A DNA stretch of 64,000 nt from Clostridium sp. OS1-26 (GCF_030915445.1 NZ_CP133264.1:5117208-5181207); one strand, 5' to 3'. Counted from the first letter of the stretch, positions 54,246 to 63,514 are shown. Translations and numbers: made by a program. Notes: a model not told the origin generated them from the letters alone.

Positions 54246-54554
54246 TTAATTTTTAGGCCAATTGATAATTGACCTATTACTCTGTTTTTTATATGAATAT
54301 TTGCTTTGTCCTTTCTTACAGAGGCTCTTTTCAATTAGTTTATTATTAAAATAATCCATATATTTGCCCATTAAAAATGAATCATCTACAAAATATCTAT
54401 TCGGCTGTTTTTCATATGTCTTAGCATAGTTACTTTTAACATTAGGAGGGGTATTAAAGGTTTTAGTATCGCGTCGCAGAACTAGTTGTTTTTCACTTAA
54501 AGTTATGGAAATAGCTAACAACGCAAGTGTACTCAATACAAATATTAACATCAT
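54246..54554 (-). CDS. Hypothetical membrane-anchored protein (102 aa)
   Basis: AAAGGAGG about nine bases before the ATG. A hydrophobic amino end (about 2-19) acts as an anchor or signal, followed by a basic, Asn/Lys/Tyr-rich soluble tail. No family was recognised. It has its own terminator and a structured leader upstream. Confidence 0.65.
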   Translation of the reverse strand: MMLIFVLSTLALLAISITLSEKQLVLRRDTKTFNTPPNVKSNYAKTYEKQPNRYFVDDSFLMGKYMDYFNNKLIEKSLCKKGQSKYSYKKQSNRSIINWPKN

Positions 54555-54586
54555 ATTATTACATTCCTCCTTTTAGTTGGAACACT

Positions 54587-54720
54587 GGGCAATTTTGCTT
54601 GTTTCCCTTCGGGTACTTAGTAACTTAAAATTTTCGCTTCCGCTCACAAGTTACCCATAAAAGTTCATTTAGAACTTTTACCTAGCAAAATTACCCGTTA
54701 AAGTTCATTTAGAACTTTAA
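54587..54720. repeat. Structured inverted/direct repeat region upstream of the 102-aa gene
   Basis: GGGCAATTTTGCT (54587) pairs with AGCAAAATTACCC (54684) around GTAACTT/AAGTTAC. Two near-identical hairpins AAAAGTTC-ATTTA-GAACTTTT and TTAAAGTTC-ATTTA-GAACTTTAA follow in tandem, 37 bases apart. It could be an RNA leader of the minus-strand gene or a small palindromic repeat. Confidence 0.55.
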
Positions 54721-54973
54721 CCTTCCATTATAAATATAATACTCAATAACATTCTGTTACTGTAAGTATATTATAAAACTTGAAAAAATTCACTACCTTT
54801 TTTATTCAAAATTTCAAATATTCAAATATTTTTTTATTTAATTATTAACTTGATTAAATTTCAGTAAACAAGTGTTTTCATAATACAAACATAATATTAT
54901 CCAAATACTATATTTATATACCTTTATAATTAATATTTAAAAATATAAAAGTTCAGCGATGTAATCACTGAAC

Positions 54974-55789
54974 TTAAATTACTATTTTTTCATTAATTCT
55001 TTTATTTGGATTATTAATAGGTACTGAAGATATTAATTGATTAGTGTATGGATGCTTTATTTTATAACTATTATCTTCATTGTTTATAGTCTCTACTATA
55101 CTGCCCTTATACATTACCATTATTTTAGAGCATAAATATTTTACCGCACTTATATCATGGGATATAAACAACACGCCCATGTCATTAAAACTATTTAATT
55201 TTTTAATCATGTTTAAAATTGCCGCTTGAGTACAAACATCCAAACTAGATATGATTTCATCGCATATTAGAAATTTAGGCTCTAAAAGCAGTGCTCTACA
55301 TATGTTTATTCTCTGTCTTTCTCCACCACTTATATCTAATGGATATTTATTTAATATATCTTCTTTGAGATCAGCAAAATAAATTATATCTTCAATTTTC
55401 TTTATTTTTTCTTTTCTCGGTATTCTATAATGATTATTTAGAGGTTCCATTAAAGAGTCTAATACTTTAATATTAGGATTAAGTGAAGTCATAGTATCTT
55501 GAAATATTACCTGACAGCTTTTTCTAAAGCCCTTTATTTCTTCTCTTTTTAACGCCCAAATATCTTTATCATTATACTTTATATATCCATTTGTAGGCTT
55601 TTCTAATCTCATCATTAAGCGAGAAAGAGTACTTTTACCGCAGCCACTCTCTCCTACCAGTCCTACTACATCTCCACTATCTATATTAAATGAAATGTTA
55701 TCTACAGCTTTTATACTTTCGCTTTTGGATTTAATTAAAGATAATTTTGTTTTATAAATTTTAGATAGGTTATCTACTTCTATTAGCAT
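54974..55789 (-). CDS. Peptide/nickel-type ABC importer, ATPase subunit F
   Basis: A 271-aa ATPase of the OppF/DppF group. Walker A GESGCGKST near 45, signature LDISGGERQRINICRALLLE near 150 and Walker B KFLICDEIISSLD are present. Uncommon is CDEIISSLD where most relatives have CDEPVSALD. It overlaps subunit D by 7 bases and is the last gene of the six-gene operon. Confidence 0.92.
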   Translation of the reverse strand: MLIEVDNLSKIYKTKLSLIKSKSESIKAVDNISFNIDSGDVVGLVGESGCGKSTLSRLMMRLEKPTNGYIKYNDKDIWALKREEIKGFRKSCQVIFQDTMTSLNPNIKVLDSLMEPLNNHYRIPRKEKIKKIEDIIYFADLKEDILNKYPLDISGGERQRINICRALLLEPKFLICDEIISSLDVCTQAAILNMIKKLNSFNDMGVLFISHDISAVKYLCSKIMVMYKGSIVETINNEDNSYKIKHPYTNQLISSVPINNPNKRINEKIVI

Positions 55790-56586
55790 ACTTCTAATAC
55801 CTCTCTATCAAAGGTTGCTTTAATTAATGAAATTGTATAACTGTGCTTTGGGCTATTAAAAATTTCAAATACATTTCTCTTTTCTACTACACAACCATCT
55901 TTCATAACAATTACCTCATCAGCCATCTCCGCAACTACTCCAAAATCATGAGTTATTATTAGTATAGTTGTATTGAACTTCTTTTGTATAGCTTTAAATT
56001 GTTTTAATATCTCCTTTTGCGTAGTAACATCTAAAGCTGTAGTAGGCTCATCGGCAATTATTATTTCAGGTTCCATAAATATCGCTGTAGCTATCATCAT
56101 TCTTTGGAGCATGCCTCCGCTTAATTGAAAAGGATATTGCTTTAAAATTACTTGTGGATTTTCCAAATTCAAGCTTTCCATTATATCACAGAATTTAGCT
56201 TCAAATTCTTTTTGGGTTACTGTCATATTGCTAGATATCAAATCGTAGATTTGTGATCCCAAAGTTAAAGATGGATTAAAACAATTTATAGGATTTTGAA
56301 ACACAGAAAATATCTTCTTTCCTCTTATATCTCTCATTTCTTTATCAGACATTTTAACTAGGTCTTGGCCCTGAAAAAATATGCTACCTTGAGAAATAGA
56401 TGCATTCTTAGGAAGCATGTTTATAATAGACATAGCTGTCATACTTTTGCCGCTTCCACTCTGTCCCACTATGCATGTTATCTTGCCTCTCTTTACTTCA
56501 AAGCTTATTCCTTTAACTACTTCCTTAACTTCATTTTCAATTTTAAACTCTGTTTTTAAATTCTTTATTTCTAAAATGGTTTCCAA
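55783..56586 (-). CDS. Peptide/nickel-type ABC importer, ATPase subunit D
   Basis: A 267-aa ATPase of the OppD/DppD group. Walker A is GQSGSGKSM near 38, an unusual ending where most proteins have GKS(V/T/M). The signature FQLSGGMLQRMMIATAI near 155 and Walker B IIADEPTTALD follow. GGTG precedes the ATG. The spacer before it carries a 26-base perfect palindrome. Confidence 0.93.
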   Translation of the reverse strand: METILEIKNLKTEFKIENEVKEVVKGISFEVKRGKITCIVGQSGSGKSMTAMSIINMLPKNASISQGSIFFQGQDLVKMSDKEMRDIRGKKIFSVFQNPINCFNPSLTLGSQIYDLISSNMTVTQKEFEAKFCDIMESLNLENPQVILKQYPFQLSGGMLQRMMIATAIFMEPEIIIADEPTTALDVTTQKEILKQFKAIQKKFNTTILIITHDFGVVAEMADEVIVMKDGCVVEKRNVFEIFNSPKHSYTISLIKATFDREVLEVC

Positions 56587-56613
56587 TAGAACACCTCCAT
56601 TTTTAGTTAAGAA

Positions 56614-56639
56614 TTGAGAGTTAAAGCTTTAACTCTCAA
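56614..56639. other. 26-base perfect palindrome between oppA1 and oppD
   Basis: The half-site is TTGAGAGTTAAAG. It has no U-tract, so it is more likely an mRNA processing or stability hairpin that sets the ratio of binding protein to ATPase than a terminator. Confidence 0.5.
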
Positions 56640-56697
56640 CTATCTATTTTTTTATTCCCGTTATACAAATTCTCTTATATGGGTTCATCAGCCCATA

Positions 56698-58277
56698 CTA
56701 GTTTATATTCCACTCCTCTACATTCCATATAAAGCCTGCACCATGATGTCCAAGTACCTTTTCCTTTATACCAGAAACTCTTTTATTTACCCCATATAAG
56801 GCCTTTAGATAAACTGCAAAATTAAATGCAGGATCTTCTGATAATTCTTTTGAAATTCTGCATAGTATTTTTTTCTTTCATTCTCATCAGATGTAGTTCT
56901 TGCTTTTTGTAGTGCTTCATCTACTTTTGGATTTGAATACGCTCCATAGTTATCTCCGCCTTTAATTTCACTTGAGTGGAATAGCTTGAAGGTATGATCA
57001 TCCGCGTCAAATGGACTTCCCCAGCCAAGTACAAAAGCTTCACATTGATCTATTTTTATTACACTCCAGTCAAGCGCATCTACTTTTACATCTGCACCTA
57101 TCTTCTTAAACTGAGAAGCAAAATATTCTGCTATTTTAACTCTAACCTCATCTGTTTTTGGAGCAGTTACAGTAAAAGCTAACTTCTTGCCATCCTTAAC
57201 TCTTATGCCGTCCTCTCCTTTTTTCCATCCAGCAGCATCTAAAAGAGAATTAGCTTTATCTAAGCTATAAGTATACTTTTCCACATCAGCATTGTTAAAT
57301 TTATTTATTTGTAGAGGTGAATATGCTTCTGAACCATAGCCTAACAATATTCCATCCACCATTCCTTTTCTATCTAAGGCATAGTTAAAGGCTTTTCTTA
57401 CATTAGCATCTTTCCATATATCTTTTCTCATATTGTACATCAAACATCTATAATCTGCTGTATCTGCTTTATATACCTTTATATTATCTAGCTTTTCAAT
57501 TTTGCTTACTTGGCTTGGCTCAAGATATGCCAAATCTATTTCACCAGTTTGAAGCTGCATTGCTCTGACATTGTAGTCAGCTATAAACTTAATTACCAAC
57601 TTTTCTATATTTCCTGTTTTTCCATAGTAGTCTTTAAATTTAGTTAATGTAAGATTATTATCTTTCTCTAATTTTTCAAATTTAAAAGGACCTGCTCCTA
57701 TTGGCTTTTGATTAAACTCAGCATTATTTATGTCTTTTCCTTCTAATGCATGCTTTGGAACTATTCCTAAAGTAAGCTTGTCTAGCAGAGGTGGAAATGG
57801 TTTTTTCACAGTTATCTTAACTTCGTAATCATTTACAGCTTGTATATCTTTTATTTCATTAAATTCTGGCCTTATTTCTGAATTCACTTTTTCATCTAAT
57901 ACACTTTTTAAAGTGAAAACCACGTCTTCTGCTTTAACTTCTGTATCATCATGAAATTTGATTCCTTTTTTCATTTTAAAATCATATGTTAGTTTATCAT
58001 CAGATATAGTATAAGACTCTGCTATTTCGGGCTTTGGCACATTATTCTCATCAAATCTCATTAAACCTCTAAAAATCAAATCATTTGTAAGTGCATGAGA
58101 TGATAACAATATTGGGTTTAATTTTTCATCTTCAAACTCTGCACCATATACTAAGGTCTTACCGTTCTTTGAAGCTTGTTTTGTAGATGTAGCTTCTGAC
58201 TTACCACACCCCGTAAATACTGCTGAGACTACTAGCATACAACTTAATACAATACTTGTTACTTTTTTCTTATTCAT
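56698..58277 (-). CDS. ABC importer substrate-binding lipoprotein 1 (single-base frameshift near C terminus)
   Basis: Family 5 solute-binding lipoprotein, 526 aa when repaired; signal with lipobox VFTGC at the start. The frame ends early after YYAEFQKN. Adding one A to the A4 run near 56851 restores AEFQKELSEDPAFNFAVYLK and carries on to a stop at 56698, ending HHGAGFIWNVEEWN, which matches the paralogue at 60093-61679. ATG at 58277 follows AAGGAGG. The two binding proteins are about 60-65% identical by eye, and this one sits after the permeases. Confidence 0.9.
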
Positions 58278-58331
58278 ATGTATCCTCCTTATTGTAACCA
58301 TTTAAAATTAAATTTGTTTTTTATTTTTAGA

Positions 58332-59132
58332 CTATGCATAGGTAACTTTCTTTTTTAGATACTCACCAATAAAGTTAATAGAAAGCATAGAAATTACTAT
58401 AGTAGCACCTGGAAATACAGCTACCCACCAGGCTCCCGATAAAATATCGTTTTGTGCATTATTAAGCATATTTCCCCAGGATGGTGTACCTTGCGGTACT
58501 CCTATTCCAAGAAAGCTCATAGATACCTCCATAAATATAGACTGAGCACAGTTTAATGTAGCTATTACCACAATAGCTGGCATGCTATTTTTAAGCAAAT
58601 GATTGATTAATATTTTCCACGTAGGTGTTCCCATTACAATAGCTGCTTTAACAAAATTCTTGTCTCTTAGCTCTGAAAACTGTGATCTTACTATTCTGGC
58701 TGTAGAAAGCCATGATGTACAACCAATTACTAGTATAATGCTTGTAAGCCCTCCCCTAATGATAGCTTGAAGTGCAAGCATTATTATAAGTGTAGGTATA
58801 GCGAGAAATGTATCTAAGAGTCTCATCATATAGTTATCTACTCTTCCTCCAAAATATCCGCTTATACCACCATATATTATTCCTATAGCGGTCGATATCA
58901 TTACTGAAAAAATTCCAACGCTAAGAGAAACTCTACCTCCATATAAAACTCTCGCAAATATATCTCTTCCCATTGAATCAGTCCCCATTACATTAAAACT
59001 GTTTGGTCTTTGAAGCACCTTTGATAACTCTACTTCATAAGGGGTGCTGTAAACTATGAATGGGGCGAAAATCGTTGCTAGAATTATAACTGAAAGTATA
59101 ATTATCCATATAATATGTGTTTTCTTTTTCAT
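58332..59132 (-). CDS. Peptide/nickel-type ABC importer, permease subunit C
   Basis: A 266-aa inner-membrane permease of the OppC/DppC/NikC group. The carboxy half has the EAA-like loop (AAIVMGTPTWKILINHLLKN near 160). FNVMGTDSMGRDIFARVLYGG near 50 is the family's classic amino-terminal block. Its ATG overlaps the stop of subunit B (TAATG). Confidence 0.94.
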   Translation of the reverse strand: MKKKTHIIWIIILSVIILATIFAPFIVYSTPYEVELSKVLQRPNSFNVMGTDSMGRDIFARVLYGGRVSLSVGIFSVMISTAIGIIYGGISGYFGGRVDNYMMRLLDTFLAIPTLIIMLALQAIIRGGLTSIILVIGCTSWLSTARIVRSQFSELRDKNFVKAAIVMGTPTWKILINHLLKNSMPAIVVIATLNCAQSIFMEVSMSFLGIGVPQGTPSWGNMLNNAQNDILSGAWWVAVFPGATIVISMLSINFIGEYLKKKVTYA

Positions 59133-60096
59133 TATGTCACCTGCTTTCTTAAGGAAGGATTTATAGAAAGCTCTAATATGTCTGTTATAATTATGCTTAT
59201 AACCACCATAACTCCTGTTATAAAAATAGTTCCCATAAGCAAAGGATAGTCTTTAGAGTTTGCCGCTTTAACACTTATCATACCTAAACCTGGCCAGGAA
59301 AAAACTGTTTCAATCATGACAGATCCCCCAAAAAACTAGGTATAGTTATGCCTAAATAATTTATGAAAGGTACTAATGCATTTTTTATAATTCCCTTCAT
59401 AAGCTTTTTCTCTTCCATCCCATTTGCTCTGGATGCTGTTACATAATGGCTATTACTCTCTTCTTTAACTTTTTCCTGAATAAATCTCGCATAAGCGCCT
59501 ACATGAGCAATAACCATTACAGAAACAGGCATTATAAGATGCTTTATAATGTCAATCATACTTCCATCTCCACTTATGCTTTTGTTTCCCGATGAAGGCA
59601 GCAATCCAAGTTGCACTGAAAAAACTATTATAAATAAAAGAGCTAACCAAAAAGATGGGATAGAATAAAATATAACACTTAATCCACTTATAAATTTATC
59701 CCAAAAGGAACCTTCATTAAAACCTGCCTTCAAACCTAATATAAGTGAAAAAATAAGTATCAAAGTTATTGAATTTAAAAACAACATTAGAGTATTAGGT
59801 ATTCTCTCTTTTAGTATGTCTGTAACCTTTCTTCCTTCCAAATAAGATACTCCAAGATCTCCTTTTAACATATTGCTTGTCCATTTCATATATCTTTCAG
59901 TTACAGGCCTATCAACTCCATAATTTCTATTTATTCTTGCTCGCTCTTCTGTAGTAAGTCTATCAGCTAATGGACCATATAATGCCGTGGCTGGATCACC
60001 AGGCGCAGCATTAATAATTGCAAAACTTAGTATGCTAAGAAAAAATATTACAAACAGTCCTTGAAATATTCTTTTTGCTATAAATCTTGAAATCAT
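59132..60096 (-). CDS. Peptide/nickel-type ABC importer, permease subunit B (single-base frameshift)
   Basis: Permease of the OppB/DppB/NikB group, about 321 aa when repaired. It begins MISRFIAKRIFQGLFVIFF, and AIINAAPGDPA lies near residue 30. The frame breaks after TIPSFL; adding one T to the T6 run at about 59332-59337 gives ITIPSFFGGSVMIETVFSWP, the expected conserved stretch. ATG at 60096 overlaps the stop of the upstream binding protein (ATGA), a coupled start. Confidence 0.92.
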
Positions 60097-61679
60097 TGCA
60101 CATTCCACTCCTCAGCATTCCATAGGAAACCTTCTCCATGATGACCTAAAACTCTTTTAGTACTATATCCTGAAATTTTCTTATTTACTCCATAAATTGC
60201 TGTCAAATATACATCCATACTAAATGAAGGGTTATCTGCCAACTCTTTTTGAAACTCTGCATAATATCTTTTTCTTTCATTTTCATCTGATGTAGTTCTT
60301 GCTTTTTCTAAAAGTTCATCAACTTTAGGGTTTGCATAATATCCAAAGTTATATCCACTTCCATGTTCTGCTTGACTGGAATGAAATATCTTGTAGGTAT
60401 TGTCATCTGCATCAAAAGGGCTTCCCCATCCAACCACAAAAGCTTCTGTATCTTTGATTTTCATTGCTTTAGGGTCTCTTGCATCTACTTTTATATCGAA
60501 ACCAACTTTTTTACCTTGAGCTGCTACATATTCTGCAATTTTAACTCTAACTTCATCATTATTTCTTGCAAATAGTGAAAATTGAAGCTTTTTACCACCT
60601 TTTTCTCTTATTCCATCTGCACCTTTCTTCCAGCCTGATTGCTCTAATAGTGCATTAGCTTTGTCAATATTATATTCATATTTTTCTACGTCCGGATTAT
60701 TAAACTTATTAAACTGAATTGGAGAATAAGCTATTTCACCGTATCCAAGGAGTATTCCTTCTATAATACCTTTCTTATCTGTAGCATAACTCAAAGCTTT
60801 TCTAACATTCACATCTTTAAATAACTCTTTTGTTTTAAAGTTAAACATTATACCTCTATAATCAGCTGTAGGTATTTTATTTAAAACAACTTTGCTTTCT
60901 TTTTCCAAATTAGCAACCTGATTTGGCTCAATTAAAGTTGCGTCAATCTCTCCTGTTTTTAATTGCATAGCTCTAACATTGAAATCTGGTATAAATTTAA
61001 ATATAAATTTATCTATATTACCTGTCTTTCCGTAATAATCCTTAAACTTTATTAATGTTAAACTGTTACCTTTATCCCATTTTTCAACTCTAAATGGACC
61101 TGCTCCTATAGGCTTTTGATTAAACTCGGCAGTGTTTATATCTTTTCCTTCAAGTGCATGCTTTGGAACTATTCCAATAGTAAGCTTATCTAGCAGCGGT
61201 GGAAAAGTTTTCTTCAAAGTGATCTTAACTTCGTAATCGTTAACAGCTTGTACATCTTTCACTTCCTCAAACTCTGGCTTAACTTCTGAGTTTATCTTGT
61301 CATCTAATACACTTTTTATAGTAAATACTACATCTTCTGCTTTAACTTTTGTGCCATCATGAAACTTTATACCTTTTTTAATTTTAAAATCATATGTAAG
61401 CTTATCCTCGGTTATTTTATAAGATTCAGCTATTTCAGGCTTTGGTATATTATTTTCATCAAACTTCATGAGTCCTCTAAAAACTAAATCGCTAGCAGAA
61501 GCATGAGATTGTATTAATATAGGATTTAATTTTTCATCTTCAAGCTCCGATCCATACACTAAAGTTTTTCCCTTATTTGCATCAGCGTTAGTTGCTGCAT
61601 CTTGTTGTTTGCCGCATCCAGTAAATATTGCTGAAATTACAAACAAAAGACTTAGTAAAATGCTGGTGATCTTTTTCAT
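60093..61679 (-). CDS. ABC importer substrate-binding lipoprotein 2
   Basis: Family 5 solute-binding lipoprotein, 528 aa, with signal peptide and lipobox IFTGC. The conserved KLTYDFKIKKGIKFHDGTKV block is near residue 88, and the protein ends HHGEGFLWNAEEWNVQ. AGGAGG precedes the ATG. It is first in the operon. The ligand could be a peptide, opine or metal chelate; the sequence alone does not decide. Confidence 0.93.
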   Translation of the reverse strand: MKKITSILLSLLFVISAIFTGCGKQQDAATNADANKGKTLVYGSELEDEKLNPILIQSHASASDLVFRGLMKFDENNIPKPEIAESYKITEDKLTYDFKIKKGIKFHDGTKVKAEDVVFTIKSVLDDKINSEVKPEFEEVKDVQAVNDYEVKITLKKTFPPLLDKLTIGIVPKHALEGKDINTAEFNQKPIGAGPFRVEKWDKGNSLTLIKFKDYYGKTGNIDKFIFKFIPDFNVRAMQLKTGEIDATLIEPNQVANLEKESKVVLNKIPTADYRGIMFNFKTKELFKDVNVRKALSYATDKKGIIEGILLGYGEIAYSPIQFNKFNNPDVEKYEYNIDKANALLEQSGWKKGADGIREKGGKKLQFSLFARNNDEVRVKIAEYVAAQGKKVGFDIKVDARDPKAMKIKDTEAFVVGWGSPFDADDNTYKIFHSSQAEHGSGYNFGYYANPKVDELLEKARTTSDENERKRYYAEFQKELADNPSFSMDVYLTAIYGVNKKISGYSTKRVLGHHGEGFLWNAEEWNVQ

Positions 61680-61814
61680 TGTAGTACCTCCTTAGATTTT
61701 GCCATTTAATTTTGTTAATTATATACTTAATTATTCAGCAATTTTTATGCCAATCTTATAAACCTAATGGTACCAATATTTCATCAATTAATTTTATCTA
61801 AATGATACAATTTC

Positions 61815-61859
61815 GGTTTCAAAATGATAATAAATATTTATTTTTATCATTTTGAAACC
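61815..61859. promoter_or_regulatory. Large palindrome upstream of the importer operon, pair 1
   Basis: GGTTTCAAAATGATAA and TTATCATTTTGAAACC, 16 bp perfect, loop 13 bases. The same half-site recurs about 235 bases away. It is a likely regulator-binding or structured site for the importer operon. Confidence 0.6.
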
Positions 61860-61887
61860 AAAATTATGCAATTGAAATTTTCCATTT

Positions 61888-61938
61888 AAAACAAAAGTAC
61901 TTAAGTGCAGGAGGGCTGCTCTTAAGTACTTTTGTTTT
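61888..61938. terminator. Perfect 18-bp hairpin with A/T flanks, no adjacent gene on its strand
   Basis: AAAACAAAAGTACTTAAG pairs with its exact complement at 61921-61938 around a G-rich 15-base loop. It looks like a strong intrinsic terminator in either direction, between two copies of the regulatory palindrome. Read on the minus strand it could end read-through into the importer operon or attenuate it. Confidence 0.6.
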
Positions 61939-62047
61939 AGGGTTTTAGGCTTTTAGGGTTAAAAATTTATTTCAAACTACACTTAATTTATATAAGCAAT
62001 TTTCATGCCAATAATAAATTCTCTAATTTTCATGACATATAGTTTAT

Positions 62048-62090
62048 ATTTTATCATTTTGAAAACATTTTTGTTTCAAAATGATAAAAT
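62048..62090. promoter_or_regulatory. Large palindrome upstream of the importer operon, pair 2
   Basis: ATTTTATCATTTTGAAA and TTTCAAAATGATAAAAT, 17 bp perfect, loop 9 bases. It shares the half-site TTTCAAAATGATAA with pair 1. The motif CAATTTT(T/C)ATGCCAAT also appears twice nearby (about 61739 and 61997), so the whole region looks duplicated. Confidence 0.6.
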
Positions 62091-62155
62091 TTCTAAAATA
62101 AATTTCATTTCGAAACAATGTTTGTAAGTCTAACCTATTGAATACTAACTTAGTT

Positions 62156-62290
62156 TTATCCGATGTCTACCGCCACTAACACCCCAACTTCTTAAAGTTG
62201 GGGATAAGTGGCGCTACGCCCCTGGATAACGGCTTCTAAGCTTCAGATGGAGTTTAAAACTCCACCTGAAACCAAGAATCCTGTTTATAT
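62156..62290. repeat. Structured repeat element family S, copy 2
   Basis: TATCCGATG at the start and CCAAGAATCCTGTTTATA at the end match the copy at 18356. The central stem is CGCCACT/AGTGGCG with CCCCAAC/GTTGGGG, different in sequence from copy 1 but paired in the same place. CCCTGGATAACGGCTTCTAA and the GCTTCAGATGGAGTT hairpin are conserved. Confidence 0.75.
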
Positions 62291-62312
62291 ATGAATTTTC
62301 TAAACTCAGCAT

Positions 62313-62350
62313 AAAAGCTTCCCAATTCTATAGTTTGGAAAGCTTTTCAT
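62313..62350 (-). terminator. Terminator of the 153-aa gene
   Basis: AAAAGCTTTCC pairs with GGGAAGCTTTT around CAAACTATAGAATT on the minus strand; the U-tract is short. Confidence 0.55.
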
Positions 62351-62355
62351 TTAAC

Positions 62356-62817
62356 CTATTTTGCTATTGTTAATTTTTTATCTTCAGATCGTATTTCTAC
62401 ATTGTCTAATCCATTTTCCTCTAATTCTCTTTCATATTTTTCTTCTAATTTACAAACTAACTTTAGAAAATCATTAAAATTTTCCTCATTTATATCTTCT
62501 TTAAGCTTTTTGGCAGCATCTCTTCTAGCCATTTCAATTGGGAGCTTGGACCAGAATACATAATCATCATATTCATAAATTTTTTCTCTCATATGCTCAT
62601 CAAACTTTTTAGTTGGAAAGTATTCCTTAAATTCCTCATCATACTCTACATAATCTTGCCATCCATATTCTTTTGCAAGAGAATATATATAGTACTCAAG
62701 TCCCTCATAATCTTTATTTATCTCTTCTTGATCCCTAAAGCCATTAATTAAGATGTTCCCAGCATAAACCAAATCCATTAAAAGCTTATACTGCTTTTTA
62801 GTAAATTCTACTTTCAT
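62356..62817 (-). CDS. Hypothetical acidic protein (153 aa)
   Basis: AAAGGGG lies upstream of the ATG. The product is highly charged, rich in Glu, Lys and Tyr, and mostly predicted helical, with FTKKQYKLLMDLVYAGNILI near the start and many EEK pairs. No membrane segment, cysteine motif or known domain was recognised. It is a single-gene unit. Confidence 0.7.
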   Translation of the reverse strand: MKVEFTKKQYKLLMDLVYAGNILINGFRDQEEINKDYEGLEYYIYSLAKEYGWQDYVEYDEEFKEYFPTKKFDEHMREKIYEYDDYVFWSKLPIEMARRDAAKKLKEDINEENFNDFLKLVCKLEEKYERELEENGLDNVEIRSEDKKLTIAK

Positions 62818-63099
62818 AACACATATCCCCTTTATATTATATTATGTAAATATGCAGAATATTTATAAATTTAATTTATTTCTATAATACTATACTAACT
62901 TATTTCTATTAATTTTTCCATGAATTTCACAGTTTATTAACCTATTATTTAAAATTTTTATTAAATTAATTTACTTATAACCCTTATAATTTATTATAAT
63001 TATGCTGTAAAACTTATTTTTCATTAAATAAAACGGTAAATAGAGTCATTTGGTTAAATTATGATTTATTTACATACTATAACCAAACAACTCAATGTT

Positions 63100-63246
63100 T
63101 TACTTAAATATTCTAAATTTAGCTCTTGTCCCATCTTTTTGACTGTTAAACATAGCCATTATATCTTCTTTATCTATAATACGTATATCGCCATTTATAT
63201 TTCCAATTATCATATCTTTAGATGGATTGCTGCGTCTTCTTATCAT
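63100..63246 (-). CDS. Small hypothetical protein (48 aa)
   Basis: The minus strand has GAAAGGAG followed by an ATG at 63246 and 48 codons beginning MIRRRSNPSKDMIIGNINGD and ending AKFRIFK before TAA. The ribosome site is strong and the product is basic and soluble-looking. A competing plus-strand frame over the same bases has no ribosome site. I do not recognise the family. Confidence 0.65.
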   Translation of the reverse strand: MIRRRSNPSKDMIIGNINGDIRIIDKEDIMAMFNSQKDGTRAKFRIFK

Positions 63247-63379
63247 TTTACAACACTCCTTTCTAAAAATATAATATCCTTCTAGAAAGCTTTTATCCTA
63301 GTATTTAATATCCTAATTAGCAATGCTTCTGCTATTTTTGGAAACAAAAATAAATTATTAAATTAATTTTATATAACTT

Positions 63380-63514
63380 AAAATTTATATATCTTATAAA
63401 TTATTTTACCTTTTGTAGCATCTCTTAAAACTTTAATTATTTCTTTTATCAAGAAATTTAATGGTGCACAATCACTTCTTAAGTCTCCACAGACATCTGT
63501 GTTATTTCTTTAAA
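63380..63514 (-). other. Coding-like remnant downstream of the DUF3793 gene
   Basis: After the DUF3793 stop codon, the minus strand carries a startless frame containing VCGDLRSDCAPLNFLIKEII and KVLRDATKGKIIYKIYKF up to a TAA. The composition is protein-like, yet there is no ATG or GTG and a stop lies just upstream. It may be the tail of a decayed gene. The rest of 63247-63379 is AT-rich spacer. Confidence 0.3.

Noticed and set aside
63061..63285. A 74-codon plus-strand frame near the end of the window
   Set aside because: No ribosome site and odd composition; the minus strand has a 48-codon frame with a strong site over the same bases.
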